A stretch of 64,000 nt of DNA from Nakaseomyces glabratus (taxonomy: Eukaryota; Ascomycota; Saccharomycetes; Saccharomycetales; Saccharomycetaceae), in NCBI RefSeq assembly GCF_010111755.1, contig NC_088954.1:124001-188000 (forward strand), given 5' to 3'. Position 1 is the first letter of the stretch. Each line of letters begins with the position of its first letter. Below the pieces are notes generated by a model, which saw only the letters and a list, made by a program, of their open reading frames with translations, had not been told where the DNA came from and did not search any database. Shown here piece after piece: positions 9,581 through 19,528 of the stretch. A program made the position numbers and the translations under genes.

Positions 9581-11050
9581 TTATATGTGTGTTCTGCGTT
9601 TGCGCCAGAGTACTGTTACCACTACAGTTAGAAGTATAGCTGCGCAGAACTCGAGTGCGGTGGTTTCGTACACTGGGGCGATGCAGCTTCTCGTGGTTGA
9701 GTTGGCACACTCAGAGTCGTATACATCTGCGTAGATGAGACACGAGAGTGCTGAACCCAGAGCTGGTGCGATCATTAATGTACCGTACGCTGTTCCGAAC
9801 ATCTTCTCTCCCCAGACCATCAAGGTGATTGTGGGATATATCGTAAACAGGCCACCATATGCGATACCTTGCATTATGCCAATGTAGAACAGTTTCCTGT
9901 TTATGGTTACCATGTGGCTATGGTCCAGACTTGACATGGACAACATGTATATCTTACCCTGGGTGACTAAACCCACAACCAGGAACAGCAGGAGAATCCA
10001 CTTCACAGACAGCTGCCTCTTGTTGAAGTAATCTACCGTCAGACCAGTGCCAAGTCTAGTCAACGTAGAGGTCAATGCATATATGGATAACAGCGCGCTA
10101 GACATGGCGGGTTCGTGGCCACCAGCGAGCACATTGGTCAATGACCCCATATTGGCGATAAACATCTCCAATGGGCCTAATGCACAGAAAATCGTAGCAC
10201 CAAATATGTACAATACGGGATCTCTAAACACTTTCATCAACGTCATCTGCTGGGCATGAGTTGCATGTAATAGCCTGGATTGTTCGTTGTCATCGTAATG
10301 ATTCTCTACATCGTTATCCGATGGCTCTGCCATCCGGTCTTGTTCTTCCATAATATCCGCCTCGTGCTGGATCTGTGCGACTTTGCTTGTCGCAATCCAT
10401 ATCATCACACCAATAACAGTGTAGATCCAGGCGAATGCCTTGAATACCCTTCCTAGGTCTAGGTAAGGATAATCAACTGGGTGGAAGTACTTCACCCTCA
10501 AAAACTGCGAGCCAATAAGACTTGACAGACCATAACATGTAGTTGGTATACTAATAGAAAGCAATTTGGTACCGGGGAATAGCTTTGCACATGTAATTAA
10601 GGCGCTGAAGTACAATCCACTGGTTGCTACACCAATGATAAAGAAACACACCAAGGTCGGCGTAAATGATCCATCTGATTCATTAGTGAAGCTATGATCT
10701 CGATGGAAAGTATATGCCAAATATGCATACGAAGGAATAAAACCCAGAACTGAACTTAAGCTCAGAGTGATGGGGCCATGTATATCGGCGATTATACCCA
10801 GAATTGGTGGAGTAAGGTACATACCCATATTGATCACAGTTACAATCATGTTGATCTGCCATGAACTGTAGGACAGATGTTCCTGCCATGGCTGTGCATA
10901 AAGAGATATTAGTGAAACGAATCCCGACGTGATAGCTGCGAATAATGCAAATATGTACGCAATATTGTGCGATGACTTAGAGGAAAGCACTTGCGGAAGT
11001 AGGACCCGCAAGTGGTACGACAAATAGTGCTCAATACTAGAGAGAGCCAT
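9581..11050 (-). CDS. MCH1: Mch1-like major facilitator transporter
   Basis: A 489-residue polytopic membrane protein related to monocarboxylate permeases; S. cerevisiae Mch1 (486 residues) is vacuolar and its substrate is uncertain. About twelve hydrophobic segments are visible, beginning near residues 27-50 and ending near 460-482 (AAILLTVVVTVLW), with a hydrophilic central loop at about 230-270 rich in Asp, Glu and Gln between the two six-helix halves. It sits after PSA1 as in S. cerevisiae (YDL055C-YDL054C), which supports the assignment. The start is the first in-frame ATG. Gene order changes immediately beyond its 5' end, where the SEC24 block begins. Confidence 0.92.
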   Translation of the reverse strand: MALSSIEHYLSYHLRVLLPQVLSSKSSHNIAYIFALFAAITSGFVSLISLYAQPWQEHLSYSSWQINMIVTVINMGMYLTPPILGIIADIHGPITLSLSSVLGFIPSYAYLAYTFHRDHSFTNESDGSFTPTLVCFFIIGVATSGLYFSALITCAKLFPGTKLLSISIPTTCYGLSSLIGSQFLRVKYFHPVDYPYLDLGRVFKAFAWIYTVIGVMIWIATSKVAQIQHEADIMEEQDRMAEPSDNDVENHYDDNEQSRLLHATHAQQMTLMKVFRDPVLYIFGATIFCALGPLEMFIANMGSLTNVLAGGHEPAMSSALLSIYALTSTLTRLGTGLTVDYFNKRQLSVKWILLLFLVVGLVTQGKIYMLSMSSLDHSHMVTINRKLFYIGIMQGIAYGGLFTIYPTITLMVWGEKMFGTAYGTLMIAPALGSALSCLIYADVYDSECANSTTRSCIAPVYETTALEFCAAILLTVVVTVLWRKRRTHI

Positions 11051-11563
11051 TTCTTTTATCCATCTACCAGATCACAGAGTTGATAACCTTATAATCAGTG
11101 CTTGACTTTCACAACTTCCTCTTCAAATTAATACCTTCAACTGCACTTAATTAGCTTTGACTAATTGTCAAGCACATAGTCAAAGCTGCAGCTCCAAGGG
11201 TCTCAAATGATGCAATTTTCTGATCCCTACGTACTTTTCTATTGATAATGTGATTTACAATTTTCTCAGAAAAAACCGCAGAGTATTAAGATCTAACATC
11301 ATCACCTAAATGAACTCGCTCACGTGATATATATATATACCATATTTGAATATTTAATCAAATATAGAAGGTAAAGGTATTATATGATTTTCCGACATCG
11401 TGCTTCCATTTCTTATTATAAATAATGTCTCAGTTTTTCCATTTCATCTAGTATTTTATTAATTTTTTAAAAATTTTCCTATGTTATAATCGATATATAC
11501 GTAAATATTATATGTTCTACAATCTAATGGGTTTAATGCCGTTAAGGGACTTTAACTCCTTCA
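11051..11563. other. MCH1 promoter / SEC24 3' flank
   Basis: AT-rich DNA at a gene-order breakpoint. It contains a TCACGTGA E-box (listed separately) followed by an alternating AT run. I considered and rejected a centromere here. Confidence 0.6.
11320..11327. promoter_or_regulatory. E-box TCACGTGA (Cbf1/Pho4-type site)
   Basis: Palindromic CACGTG core flanked by T and A, about 270 bp upstream of the MCH1 start. In yeasts this motif binds Cbf1 or Pho4-type factors. Only the sequence match supports it. Confidence 0.35.
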
Positions 11564-14284
11564 TTATTTATTTAGTTTATTCTTAAGAGTTTGCAAGAAC
11601 TCACGGTAACTTTCAGTGCCAAGAACCTTGTCCTCGACCAAGTTACTGGTGGCCCACATTCTCAATGGTTGCAACTCACGTCCAGCAGCATGGCCAACTG
11701 GTTCGCTGACTGATGGCCCTCTAACAATGTATAATGTCTGATAAGTTATAACATCGTCGTGCTCCCTTACCTTTTGGATGATATTTCTGACCCTCTCGTT
11801 AAATTCAGAGCCTTCGACTATAGCCAATTCGTGTTTACCATTTGGAATTTGGAAGATATCTTGTAAACCAAAAACATCATTAACCAATTCCGGAACAGCG
11901 TCACCACCAACCCAAAGGAATAACTCTGAGGAGTTGTCAATCAAGTATAGACCGTATCTCTCAAATAATGAGGCAGATGCATTAATAGGTTCTGGTAGCA
12001 CGATTTCACCATTTTCATCTGGATAACCAGCCTCATCTACCATATCATGCAGGGAGTAAACTCTAGCATAAGCACTCTTGACTAGGTATTTTAGTGGCAT
12101 AGACTCTAAGTTGTTTAGAGCTGCTGCTCTATGATCACTTGGAACAATACCAGCTCTGAAAGCGGTATGCTTAGACAAAGCGTGGACCAGTAATGGAAGC
12201 ATTCTTAAGTTAGCGCAGAATCTTAGTGGAGCACCACCAGCAGTGTTTGATACCACAATTTCCTTTTTGTATGTTGCGAGAATGTCTTGCAATGACTTGT
12301 TTAGTAGGTCTCTAGCGTCTTGTAAGCTTGAGTTCATAGCCTTTTCAACAGCCTTCTTGGTGAAGAAATCAGCGATTGCGAGTTGGTCGGCAGATGCGTA
12401 TACTTCTGAGAGAGATTCAGTGGTTGGAATAGCCACTGTAATAATTCTGATACGACGTTGGCTAGTGTTCAAGGACAGCAGCACCGCAATTTGAACATAA
12501 CAGTATTCGGTACCTATATTTTCGTCAATGCTCATTTCAAATACGTATGATTGATCTCTTGGCATTGTTGAGAAAGCACACAAGTCAGAAGATCTGTTGA
12601 AAAAGTGACCATAAAAGGCACTCATTCTAATACCGGTGGAGCCACGAGCTCTCATGACAGTTTCTGTAGATAAGTCCATAGACAAGAACTTGGAGAACTC
12701 CTTTGTGAACTTGGTGACATCAGCGATATTAGCAGCTGTAAAACCTGGGTAGAAATGTGTTTGACCACCGGTGAAACGACCAAGGTTTGAAAGAGATGCG
12801 ACATCCATGTAATCTTCAGAGGCCAAGAATAGGTCTACTGAGACCTGAGATTTACTACAGGTAATAGTAAAGTTCTTGTAGAATGCATCTTGACAAGACA
12901 GCAACTGTGTAGACTCTTTTGGTGTGTTAGCAACACCAGACTCATTTCTTCTTTGTAGTTTACCAATACCGATATTTGGCAAAGTAGCAGAAACTACAAC
13001 AATCTTACCACCTAGATTAGAGATCATGTTTTGAGCAGCCTTTAATGCTGGACCTAACGCAAACTTGCTCATGATGTTGAATTGGAAAATCTCTGGAAGT
13101 TGAGTCAACAACTTTTCTAAGTTGTTTCTACATTCATTCAATGGTACAATCATCGAGTGAGGTTTTGGTAAGAATGGCTCGTCAATGTCACTGATGTCCA
13201 TCATTCTAATTTGGTCGGACTCTTCATCTAGTGGAATAGAGAAATAATGCAAAGAGTTGTCAACCGCCAAAATGGATACTCTGGTTCTGTTATCATGGTT
13301 TGGCAAAAACTCCAAGGTGTCTAGAATAGATCTGGCAGTTGTAGCTAACAATCCGTTTTTGACAGCGTTTTGAGAAACATCCAAAACAAAAATGTAAGTA
13401 GATGGTGGTGGCTGTCTGACTGTGTACTCTTTTGGTGCCAAGTATTCCATGACGGAGTGTTTGATTTCATTTCTTTCGTAACGATTGGCTGGAGCACCTT
13501 CAAAGCTTTGATCCAATTGCATTGGAACATCATTAGCCAATCTACAGAAGTTACATCTCCATCTTCTACCTTGTTCAATAAATGTCACAAAAGGATTCAT
13601 GTAAGAACGACAACGACGACAACGAACAACTAAACCATCCTCGTTCAATGGAGGTGGGTTAACTTCATCGTGTAGATGTTGATATGGTCTAATGACTAAC
13701 GCCAATGGTAACTTAGATTTTTTCAAAAGACTACCGTTCTTTGGCATGGCGTTCAGGGTACATCTCAAATAGTCAGAACTGGCATTGGCAGTTTCAGATG
13801 GGACCAACATTTTGTCTGGAGAAACCATCAATGGTGGTGGTGGCAACATCAGATCATGGATTGGAGGAGGCAGTTCTGTCAATAGATCAACTGGGTACAA
13901 TTGGTTCATCGGTTTGTTAGAATGACCCATTAGACCTTGAGATTGCCCATACATTTGTGGTTGTGGGGTCATTTGTTGTGGCATTTGTTCCATCATTGGC
14001 GTGCCAATGTTCATGGCTCCCATATTAGTAGTTACTGAATTGATCTGTTGGTTCAATTGCTGTTGAGCAGGAGTGAACATTTGCGCTTGTGGTGCTTGTT
14101 CCATTTGGTTCATGGTTGGAGTTTGATTATAAGGAGGGATCATGTTGTCGGTGGCACCTACTTGTGGAGATTGAACCTGAGGTGGTATTATGGATGCATC
14201 ACTAACAGGTATACCAGCAGGTGGGACACCTGCTCCATATTGGAATTGAGCCTGTGGATAAACACGTTTCTTATGGTGAGACAT
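11564..14284 (-). CDS. SEC24: COPII coat cargo adaptor Sec24
   Basis: This 906-residue COPII subunit pairs with Sec23 and selects cargo for ER-to-Golgi vesicles. The N-terminus MSHHKKRVYPQAQFQYG matches yeast Sec24 rather than its paralogues Sfb2 and Sfb3. A Gln/Pro/Met-rich disordered region covers about 20-130. The zinc finger has Cys at 222, 225, 244 and 247. The trunk domain follows (about 290-530), then the beta-sandwich and helical domains, and a gelsolin-like fold near the end (FERYGLYLIDNSSELFLWVG). S. cerevisiae Sec24 is 926 residues. PFK26 lies next to it, as in the YIL109C-YIL107C region, while ALG11 beyond belongs with the sister YNL048W region. Confidence 0.97.
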   Translation of the reverse strand: MSHHKKRVYPQAQFQYGAGVPPAGIPVSDASIIPPQVQSPQVGATDNMIPPYNQTPTMNQMEQAPQAQMFTPAQQQLNQQINSVTTNMGAMNIGTPMMEQMPQQMTPQPQMYGQSQGLMGHSNKPMNQLYPVDLLTELPPPIHDLMLPPPPLMVSPDKMLVPSETANASSDYLRCTLNAMPKNGSLLKKSKLPLALVIRPYQHLHDEVNPPPLNEDGLVVRCRRCRSYMNPFVTFIEQGRRWRCNFCRLANDVPMQLDQSFEGAPANRYERNEIKHSVMEYLAPKEYTVRQPPPSTYIFVLDVSQNAVKNGLLATTARSILDTLEFLPNHDNRTRVSILAVDNSLHYFSIPLDEESDQIRMMDISDIDEPFLPKPHSMIVPLNECRNNLEKLLTQLPEIFQFNIMSKFALGPALKAAQNMISNLGGKIVVVSATLPNIGIGKLQRRNESGVANTPKESTQLLSCQDAFYKNFTITCSKSQVSVDLFLASEDYMDVASLSNLGRFTGGQTHFYPGFTAANIADVTKFTKEFSKFLSMDLSTETVMRARGSTGIRMSAFYGHFFNRSSDLCAFSTMPRDQSYVFEMSIDENIGTEYCYVQIAVLLSLNTSQRRIRIITVAIPTTESLSEVYASADQLAIADFFTKKAVEKAMNSSLQDARDLLNKSLQDILATYKKEIVVSNTAGGAPLRFCANLRMLPLLVHALSKHTAFRAGIVPSDHRAAALNNLESMPLKYLVKSAYARVYSLHDMVDEAGYPDENGEIVLPEPINASASLFERYGLYLIDNSSELFLWVGGDAVPELVNDVFGLQDIFQIPNGKHELAIVEGSEFNERVRNIIQKVREHDDVITYQTLYIVRGPSVSEPVGHAAGRELQPLRMWATSNLVEDKVLGTESYREFLQTLKNKLNK

Positions 14285-15022
14285 TGGTTCCTGATAAAAT
14301 ATTCCCTATTGTATTGTATTTCCCACTTTAGTGAAACCTTTATAAGATCAATATTGACCGCAGAGTGCTCTCAATGTAACCTGCAAGGTTTAATATAGGA
14401 ATCAAATGATATCAGAGTAGTCAACTTGTCCTCGTTTAAGAATTGCTCAACTTTTCGATGTTATGTTTTCCAAAACGAAGAATAATCGATCTGATCCGGC
14501 TTCTTTCTGGACTAATATCAGCTAAAAAGGAATAATCAATTGATTACAGATATCCTACCCTTTCTCACTAGTTAAAACACGCAACAAGACCTCACAACAA
14601 TGGCCAAACTAACAATATTATTGCTATTTTATTCACTTTTTTTTCCAGTTTCTGCCAAAATTTCTGGTGGAAGCGATTTCCACGTCGTCGTTGCAATTTT
14701 GGCAGAAAAACAATCTCAAAATGTCGGCTTTAATTATGTCGTTCTATGTGATGATAATAGGCTTGGCTTGTTGGAGTCGCCTTTGCACTGGCTACCAGGA
14801 GGTATACGCTCGTGTTATAGACTATTTTGTCTAATATTTGAATATTTAAAGTACGTAAATAAGTGCTTCTAGGACAATACCTAGTCGCAGGGCAACTACG
14901 CCCTCATAATTGCTGTCATGTTAAAAGATAAAGGAACAGTGTCGAAATACGGAGAGAAAAAGGAACAGGAATATCATTAAAGAGAAAGTTTTGAAGTCAT
15001 TAGCAATGATACCAGCGACAAA
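14285..15022. other. SEC24 promoter / PFK26 3' flank
   Basis: This 738 bp stretch holds the upstream DNA of SEC24 and the 3' end of PFK26. It contains one plus-strand open frame with a signal-peptide-like N-terminus (14600-14872, listed separately). No RNA gene is apparent. In S. cerevisiae the large gene YIL108W lies at this position; I see no remnant of it. Confidence 0.5.
14600..14872 (+). CDS. Possible small secreted or membrane protein (90 aa), doubtful
   Basis: An ATG-started 90-codon frame. Residues 1-19 (MAKLTILLLFYSLFFPVSA) look like a signal peptide with a plausible AXA-type cleavage before KISGG, followed by a short moderately hydrophobic body and a second hydrophobic patch near 72-83. 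I recognise no family. It lies between two divergently named blocks in otherwise non-coding DNA. A pyrimidine tract ending in CAG near 14637-14650 could also be read as a splice acceptor, but no consensus branch point is seen. It may be chance. Confidence 0.3.
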   Translation: MAKLTILLLFYSLFFPVSAKISGGSDFHVVVAILAEKQSQNVGFNYVVLCDDNRLGLLESPLHWLPGGIRSCYRLFCLIFEYLKYVNKCF

Positions 15023-17443
15023 TTACTCCTTTTGTAGCAGTGCAGAGCCTTTGCTGTTGGAAACTTGTCTTCTTTGGCCAATAGAAACCGAAGTTCCGCC
15101 ACCTTCTAACCTTGTTAGCTTAGGAGGAAGTAAAGTGGCACCATTATTACCTAGTGAAGATACTTTTGCTGTGCCTTGTTTCGTGGACTTGTTTTCATTA
15201 GTATTTGAGGGAGACTTATTCTTGGATGGTGGTGCGGTAGGAATCACTGAGTATCTCCTTTCGTTGTTGACTAGACCTGCTTCTTTCACACGCTTTGTGT
15301 TCAAATTATATTCAGGAACTTTAAAGAAAGTATCTTTGTCTTCATCATATTCCCATAAGGACCATGTTATACCGTATGGCTTGGTCTCTAAGCAATAGAC
15401 ACAATGAAGTGGGACGTCCAAATTAGAGATTATGTCTACACTTAAGTTCATAAAATATCCCAATAAAGCACGCGCTACAACACGGTGTGTGATTATTAAC
15501 ACGTTGTCCTGAATCCTTTCTACCTCAGTGATCACAGGTCTCAACCTATTGATAACATCGAGGTAGGATTCACCGCCAATGCCAGGGTAACGATAGCGCA
15601 ATTTATCCCGTTGTCTCTCGGCAAATTCGGATGGGAATTTTGCTTGTATTTCTGGGAAAGTCATACCTTCGTAATCACCTGCACTAATTTCATCAAGCAT
15701 ACGCATTTGCTTGATTGGATATTCATCCTCATTAAAGTATTTGGCTGTTTCTATCGACCTCTTCAACATACTAGTCCACACAAAGAACTCATTGTAAAGT
15801 TGGTCGGGTTGGTTTAAGTCAGCTACAGATGGTAACTTATCTTTATCAAGATCTACATCATGTATGTTTCCAGACTCCAATTTCTTGAGCTGTTCTTGTC
15901 CAGCTTTGTTTTTTTCAATTTCATTAACAAGGAATTGTGCTCTTTGTTCGTCAATAAATCTAGAAAGCGCCTTAGCGTACTTGTCACCACGGCTTGTTAT
16001 GTGAGAATCGCCTCCCAGTTTACCTAATACATTATCTTCACTTTCACCATTTCTCGTTATCCAAATCTGTCTTTCCTTTAGGTTAAAATTCAACAGATAA
16101 TACACCGTCTGAGAAGCGAGGAAACCTTGTATCTTATTTGCGATTACTTTTTTACCAACATCGATCATTTTAATATATTGGATATCTTCTTCATCTTCGA
16201 TAGGTTCGTAGGCCTTAATGTAGTTTGATAAACGTTCTTTGAAATCCAGTAATGATTTCTTTGGGTCTTTTCCTTTGTAATCAGGACCAAATAATTTTAG
16301 TCTAATATTACTTTCAACAACAGCCTTGTTAGTACAGATGGATTCAAGAAATAATACCTTTAGATGAGGACTTCTGTTTCTTATTCTTTCTAATACTTGT
16401 TTTCTGCGCGCTTTACTGGTATTTGTGGCATCAAAAATACCTACAGATCCAGGCCCATCCAAAAGATAATCCATCAGCTCTTCTAATGTGTCAAGAGCCC
16501 ATTTATCTCTTAATGCTGTGTATTCGGTGTTTGTGGGATCGAAAAATGAGGAGTCTTGTTCAGACAAGCCCATCTGCTTAGCATATTTTCTCCTAGTGTT
16601 ACCAACATTAAAAACTTGACAGTAATACATCGAGTAATTCAAATACCTTGATAGTTTGTTTGTGATGAACGATTTACCTGTAGCGGGTAAGCCTACCATA
16701 ACAATAACTAATTTAGAACCTGGATCCTCCTTTGAAATCAATCCATCAGGCGAGGTCTTGGATTTGGTCAACCCAGGAACATCAATTGTAGTAGGTCTCC
16801 TCTTTGGATGGTAGAATTGCGAAGGCGACTTTACCAAACCGGGGCTGGCTTCATTTGGAGAGGGCGATTTAGGGGAAATTATATCTGTTGGACCCATTGT
16901 GAATCCTTCCGATGGCACCGTTTTGTTTAAGTTTGCATTGATCTTAGAGTTTTGTAATGCCTGGTTCAGTTGCACCAGGCTCAGAGTACTACTTTCTCTG
17001 GAAGACGAAGGGGTAGCCTCGGCTGAACCGCTAGGCGAATTCCACATACTAGCCACTGGCGTGTCACTCAGTGGCCGCCTCTTGAAAGAAGGCAGTGACG
17101 ACAAGATATGTGCACCAAGCTGGTCCCGAGATTCCTCGTCATCTTCATCTTCTTCGTCATCGTCGTCGTCTTGTCCAATACCAACGTACTTGCTCTTCAA
17201 ATAGTTCTTTCTCGGACTAGCAATAGCTTCATCCTCAGTATCAGGAATCATCCTATCCTCTTCCTCGTCACAGTCAGAACCAAATACTTCCACTTTCCTC
17301 TGAAAAGATATCGCAGAATTACTATGGCTGCTCTTCTTCACAACATTGCTCAAAGCACCCTGACTGCCCTCTCGAGAGGACCCGGGACTGATCCCCGCAC
17401 CGCTCCCACTGTTCGTGGGCGACAGCGATTCCATCTTCTCCAT
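15023..17443 (-). CDS. PFK26: 6-phosphofructo-2-kinase Pfk26
   Basis: An 806-residue enzyme that makes fructose-2,6-bisphosphate, the activator of glycolytic phosphofructokinase. The first 240 residues are Ser-rich and disordered, with an acidic Asp/Glu run at 92-105. The kinase domain follows, with Walker A GLPATGKS at 251-258, and then a phosphatase-like histidine-acid domain from about 455. Where active bisphosphatases have the catalytic His in the RHGES motif, this protein reads RNGES with Asn465, so the phosphatase half is probably dead; S. cerevisiae Pfk26 also lacks this His. Length (827 in S. cerevisiae) and adjacency to SEC24 (YIL107C-YIL109C) support Pfk26 over Fbp26. The C-terminal tail is basic and Ser-rich, a likely phosphorylation target. 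Confidence 0.94.
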   Translation of the reverse strand: MEKMESLSPTNSGSGAGISPGSSREGSQGALSNVVKKSSHSNSAISFQRKVEVFGSDCDEEEDRMIPDTEDEAIASPRKNYLKSKYVGIGQDDDDDEEDEDDEESRDQLGAHILSSLPSFKRRPLSDTPVASMWNSPSGSAEATPSSSRESSTLSLVQLNQALQNSKINANLNKTVPSEGFTMGPTDIISPKSPSPNEASPGLVKSPSQFYHPKRRPTTIDVPGLTKSKTSPDGLISKEDPGSKLVIVMVGLPATGKSFITNKLSRYLNYSMYYCQVFNVGNTRRKYAKQMGLSEQDSSFFDPTNTEYTALRDKWALDTLEELMDYLLDGPGSVGIFDATNTSKARRKQVLERIRNRSPHLKVLFLESICTNKAVVESNIRLKLFGPDYKGKDPKKSLLDFKERLSNYIKAYEPIEDEEDIQYIKMIDVGKKVIANKIQGFLASQTVYYLLNFNLKERQIWITRNGESEDNVLGKLGGDSHITSRGDKYAKALSRFIDEQRAQFLVNEIEKNKAGQEQLKKLESGNIHDVDLDKDKLPSVADLNQPDQLYNEFFVWTSMLKRSIETAKYFNEDEYPIKQMRMLDEISAGDYEGMTFPEIQAKFPSEFAERQRDKLRYRYPGIGGESYLDVINRLRPVITEVERIQDNVLIITHRVVARALLGYFMNLSVDIISNLDVPLHCVYCLETKPYGITWSLWEYDEDKDTFFKVPEYNLNTKRVKEAGLVNNERRYSVIPTAPPSKNKSPSNTNENKSTKQGTAKVSSLGNNGATLLPPKLTRLEGGGTSVSIGQRRQVSNSKGSALLQKE

Positions 17444-17676
17444 AGCTTGCGTTCTATTCTACTGCTTCCTTGCGAACTGGACTTCAGAATCAAGTACCAT
17501 TAGTAGGTCTCTTATTTGAATGGGATTGCCTTAGTGATTTCCCTTTTTTCCAGCTGGGGGACCCTTCCCATTGTCACCTCGAACTTTGAAAAAAATGCTG
17601 GATGAGCAAACCACGCCATATAAGAAAGCCTATTGGTGTGGTTTTGAAGCAGTGAGTTAGCGTTTAGCAACACAAC

Positions 17677-19194
17677 ATGTCTACGATGCTATGGGTTGTC
17701 GTTGCTGCGGTGCTGCTGTTTGTGCTGCCTGTGGTGCGGGTTCCTATGCTTGACTTGACGAGGAGGAACATCATCAGATGGCAGCGAGGCGGGATACAGA
17801 AGTATACCACGCGGTACTATGGGTTTTTCCACCCATATTGCAATGCAGGAGGTGGTGGTGAGAAAGTTCTGTGGAAAGCGGTTCAGGAGACGCTACTTTA
17901 CGACCCCAATTGTTCCATTGTGATCTACACTGGTGACGTGGACAGCAGTCCCAAAGAGATTATTGCGAATGTGATCAAGCGGTTTGACTATGAGATGGAT
18001 TTCAATAGGGTTCAGTTTGTGTTTTTGAAGTACAGGAAGTGGGTGGATGGCAGTACGTGGAAGCATTTGACTTTGGTCGGACAGGCTATGGGATCGATGC
18101 TGCTAACCATCGAAGCTCTCCTTCGTTTTGTTCCAGATATATGGCTGGACACTATGGGTTACCCATTTGGGTACCCCGTGGTTCGTTGGCTTGCAGGCTT
18201 GCCTGTGATGACTTACACACATTATCCGGTGATATCCTCTGATATGATACACAAGATCGAGATAGAGAATCAGAAACAGCCATCCAAGAAAGGAACTTTG
18301 AAACTAATCTATTGGAAACTATTTATGAAGTGGTACCAGTATGTGGGAAAATTCGTTGATGTAGCAATCACAAACTCAACATGGACCGGTAATCACATAA
18401 GATCAATTTGGAAGAGGGTCAAGATAAAAGTTATGTATCCACCATGCTCGACTGAGAAACTGGTTAAGAACTCTTCGCCTACTGCATACGAGACAAGACA
18501 AAACCAAGCAGTTTTAATTGCCCAATTTAGACCCGAGAAGAGACACAAGTTAGTGATACAAGCATACTCTGATTTTATCAGCAGAACTGCAAGCAAGGAC
18601 CACTTCAAACTGGTGCTCATAGGGTCGACTAGATCTGAAGAGGATAGGGCTTATGTCGAAACTTTGAAAAGCTGGGCATTTGATACACTGAAAATACCGA
18701 AAGAATCATTAACGTTTAAGACAGATTGTAGTTACGATGATATTAAGAAATTCCTTGCTGAGTCAACCTTTGGTATCAATGCAATGTGGAACGAACATTT
18801 CGGTATTGCAGTTGTAGAATACGCAGCAGCAGGTCTAATCTCGCTAGTGCATGCCTCAGCTGGACCCTTACTAGATATAATAGTTCCCTGGGATTCTGCA
18901 AAGAAACAGCAATTGCCTTATAGTGATTCTACAAAAGACACGAGAACTGGTTTATTCTTCAAGGACAAGAGTGATCCTGATTATAAGCCAACAGATGCAC
19001 AGTTCAACAACTATGGCTCTCTGGCAGATATATTTGAAGAAGCCAATAGCTTAAGCATAGCTGAGAGAAAACAGATATCAGAAAGAGCCAAGGAGTGTGC
19101 GTCAAACAAATTCTCTGATAATACGTTTAACCATGCATGGGATCACGCACTTGATGAGTTAGAACATAAGACCTCCAGACTGGGATCCAATTAA
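17677..19194 (+). CDS. ALG11: Alpha-1,2-mannosyltransferase Alg11
   Basis: A 505-residue GT4 glycosyltransferase that adds the fourth and fifth mannoses to the dolichol-linked oligosaccharide on the cytosolic ER face, using GDP-mannose. Residues 4-24 form an N-terminal membrane anchor. The PYCNAGGGGEKV segment near 52-63 and the EX7E motif (Glu373 and Glu381 in NEHFGIAVVE) mark the two Rossmann domains and active site. S. cerevisiae Alg11 is 548 residues. It is transcribed divergently from PFK26 with only 233 bp between the two starts, so they probably share a promoter region. Its donor sugar is made by PSA1, also in this window. Confidence 0.96.
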   Translation: MSTMLWVVVAAVLLFVLPVVRVPMLDLTRRNIIRWQRGGIQKYTTRYYGFFHPYCNAGGGGEKVLWKAVQETLLYDPNCSIVIYTGDVDSSPKEIIANVIKRFDYEMDFNRVQFVFLKYRKWVDGSTWKHLTLVGQAMGSMLLTIEALLRFVPDIWLDTMGYPFGYPVVRWLAGLPVMTYTHYPVISSDMIHKIEIENQKQPSKKGTLKLIYWKLFMKWYQYVGKFVDVAITNSTWTGNHIRSIWKRVKIKVMYPPCSTEKLVKNSSPTAYETRQNQAVLIAQFRPEKRHKLVIQAYSDFISRTASKDHFKLVLIGSTRSEEDRAYVETLKSWAFDTLKIPKESLTFKTDCSYDDIKKFLAESTFGINAMWNEHFGIAVVEYAAAGLISLVHASAGPLLDIIVPWDSAKKQQLPYSDSTKDTRTGLFFKDKSDPDYKPTDAQFNNYGSLADIFEEANSLSIAERKQISERAKECASNKFSDNTFNHAWDHALDELEHKTSRLGSN

Positions 19195-19528
19195 AGAATA
19201 TTTTGAAAGCAGTTTGCCATGTGTTGCCATCATCTACAACAACTACATAATGATAAATATTATTTGTTCAGTCAATAAATCATATTCTATATAGCACTTT
19301 TCCAATGATTCAAATTGATCAGTAATTTCTTCAAAATCCAATTTTTCAAACTAAGAAGGCCTTGAAGAGCCAGAAGAAAAAGTTCAAAATCAAAGTGGAA
19401 CGGTATCGACAGGGATTTCAAGAGCTCAAGAAGAGGTTGACCAGGTTTAAAATTGACATTAGACTTGTTGAACAAGGTTACATCTTTGGATAAGTCATTT
19501 ACCACATACATTAAAGATCGAAACACAA
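19195..19528. other. Intergenic region ALG11 / CBP6
   Basis: Short AT-rich spacer with the ALG11 3' end and CBP6 promoter. The minus-strand frame at 19287-19526 shows no protein features. Nothing else is seen. Confidence 0.6.

Noticed and set aside
11320..11395. Centromere-like arrangement: TCACGTGA, AT-rich stretch, then TGATTTTCCGA
   Set aside because: The spacer is only about 58 bp (C. glabrata CDEII is nearer 77-79 bp), the CDEIII core reads TTCCGAC instead of TTCCGAA, and neighbouring genes are not centromere-linked in S. cerevisiae.
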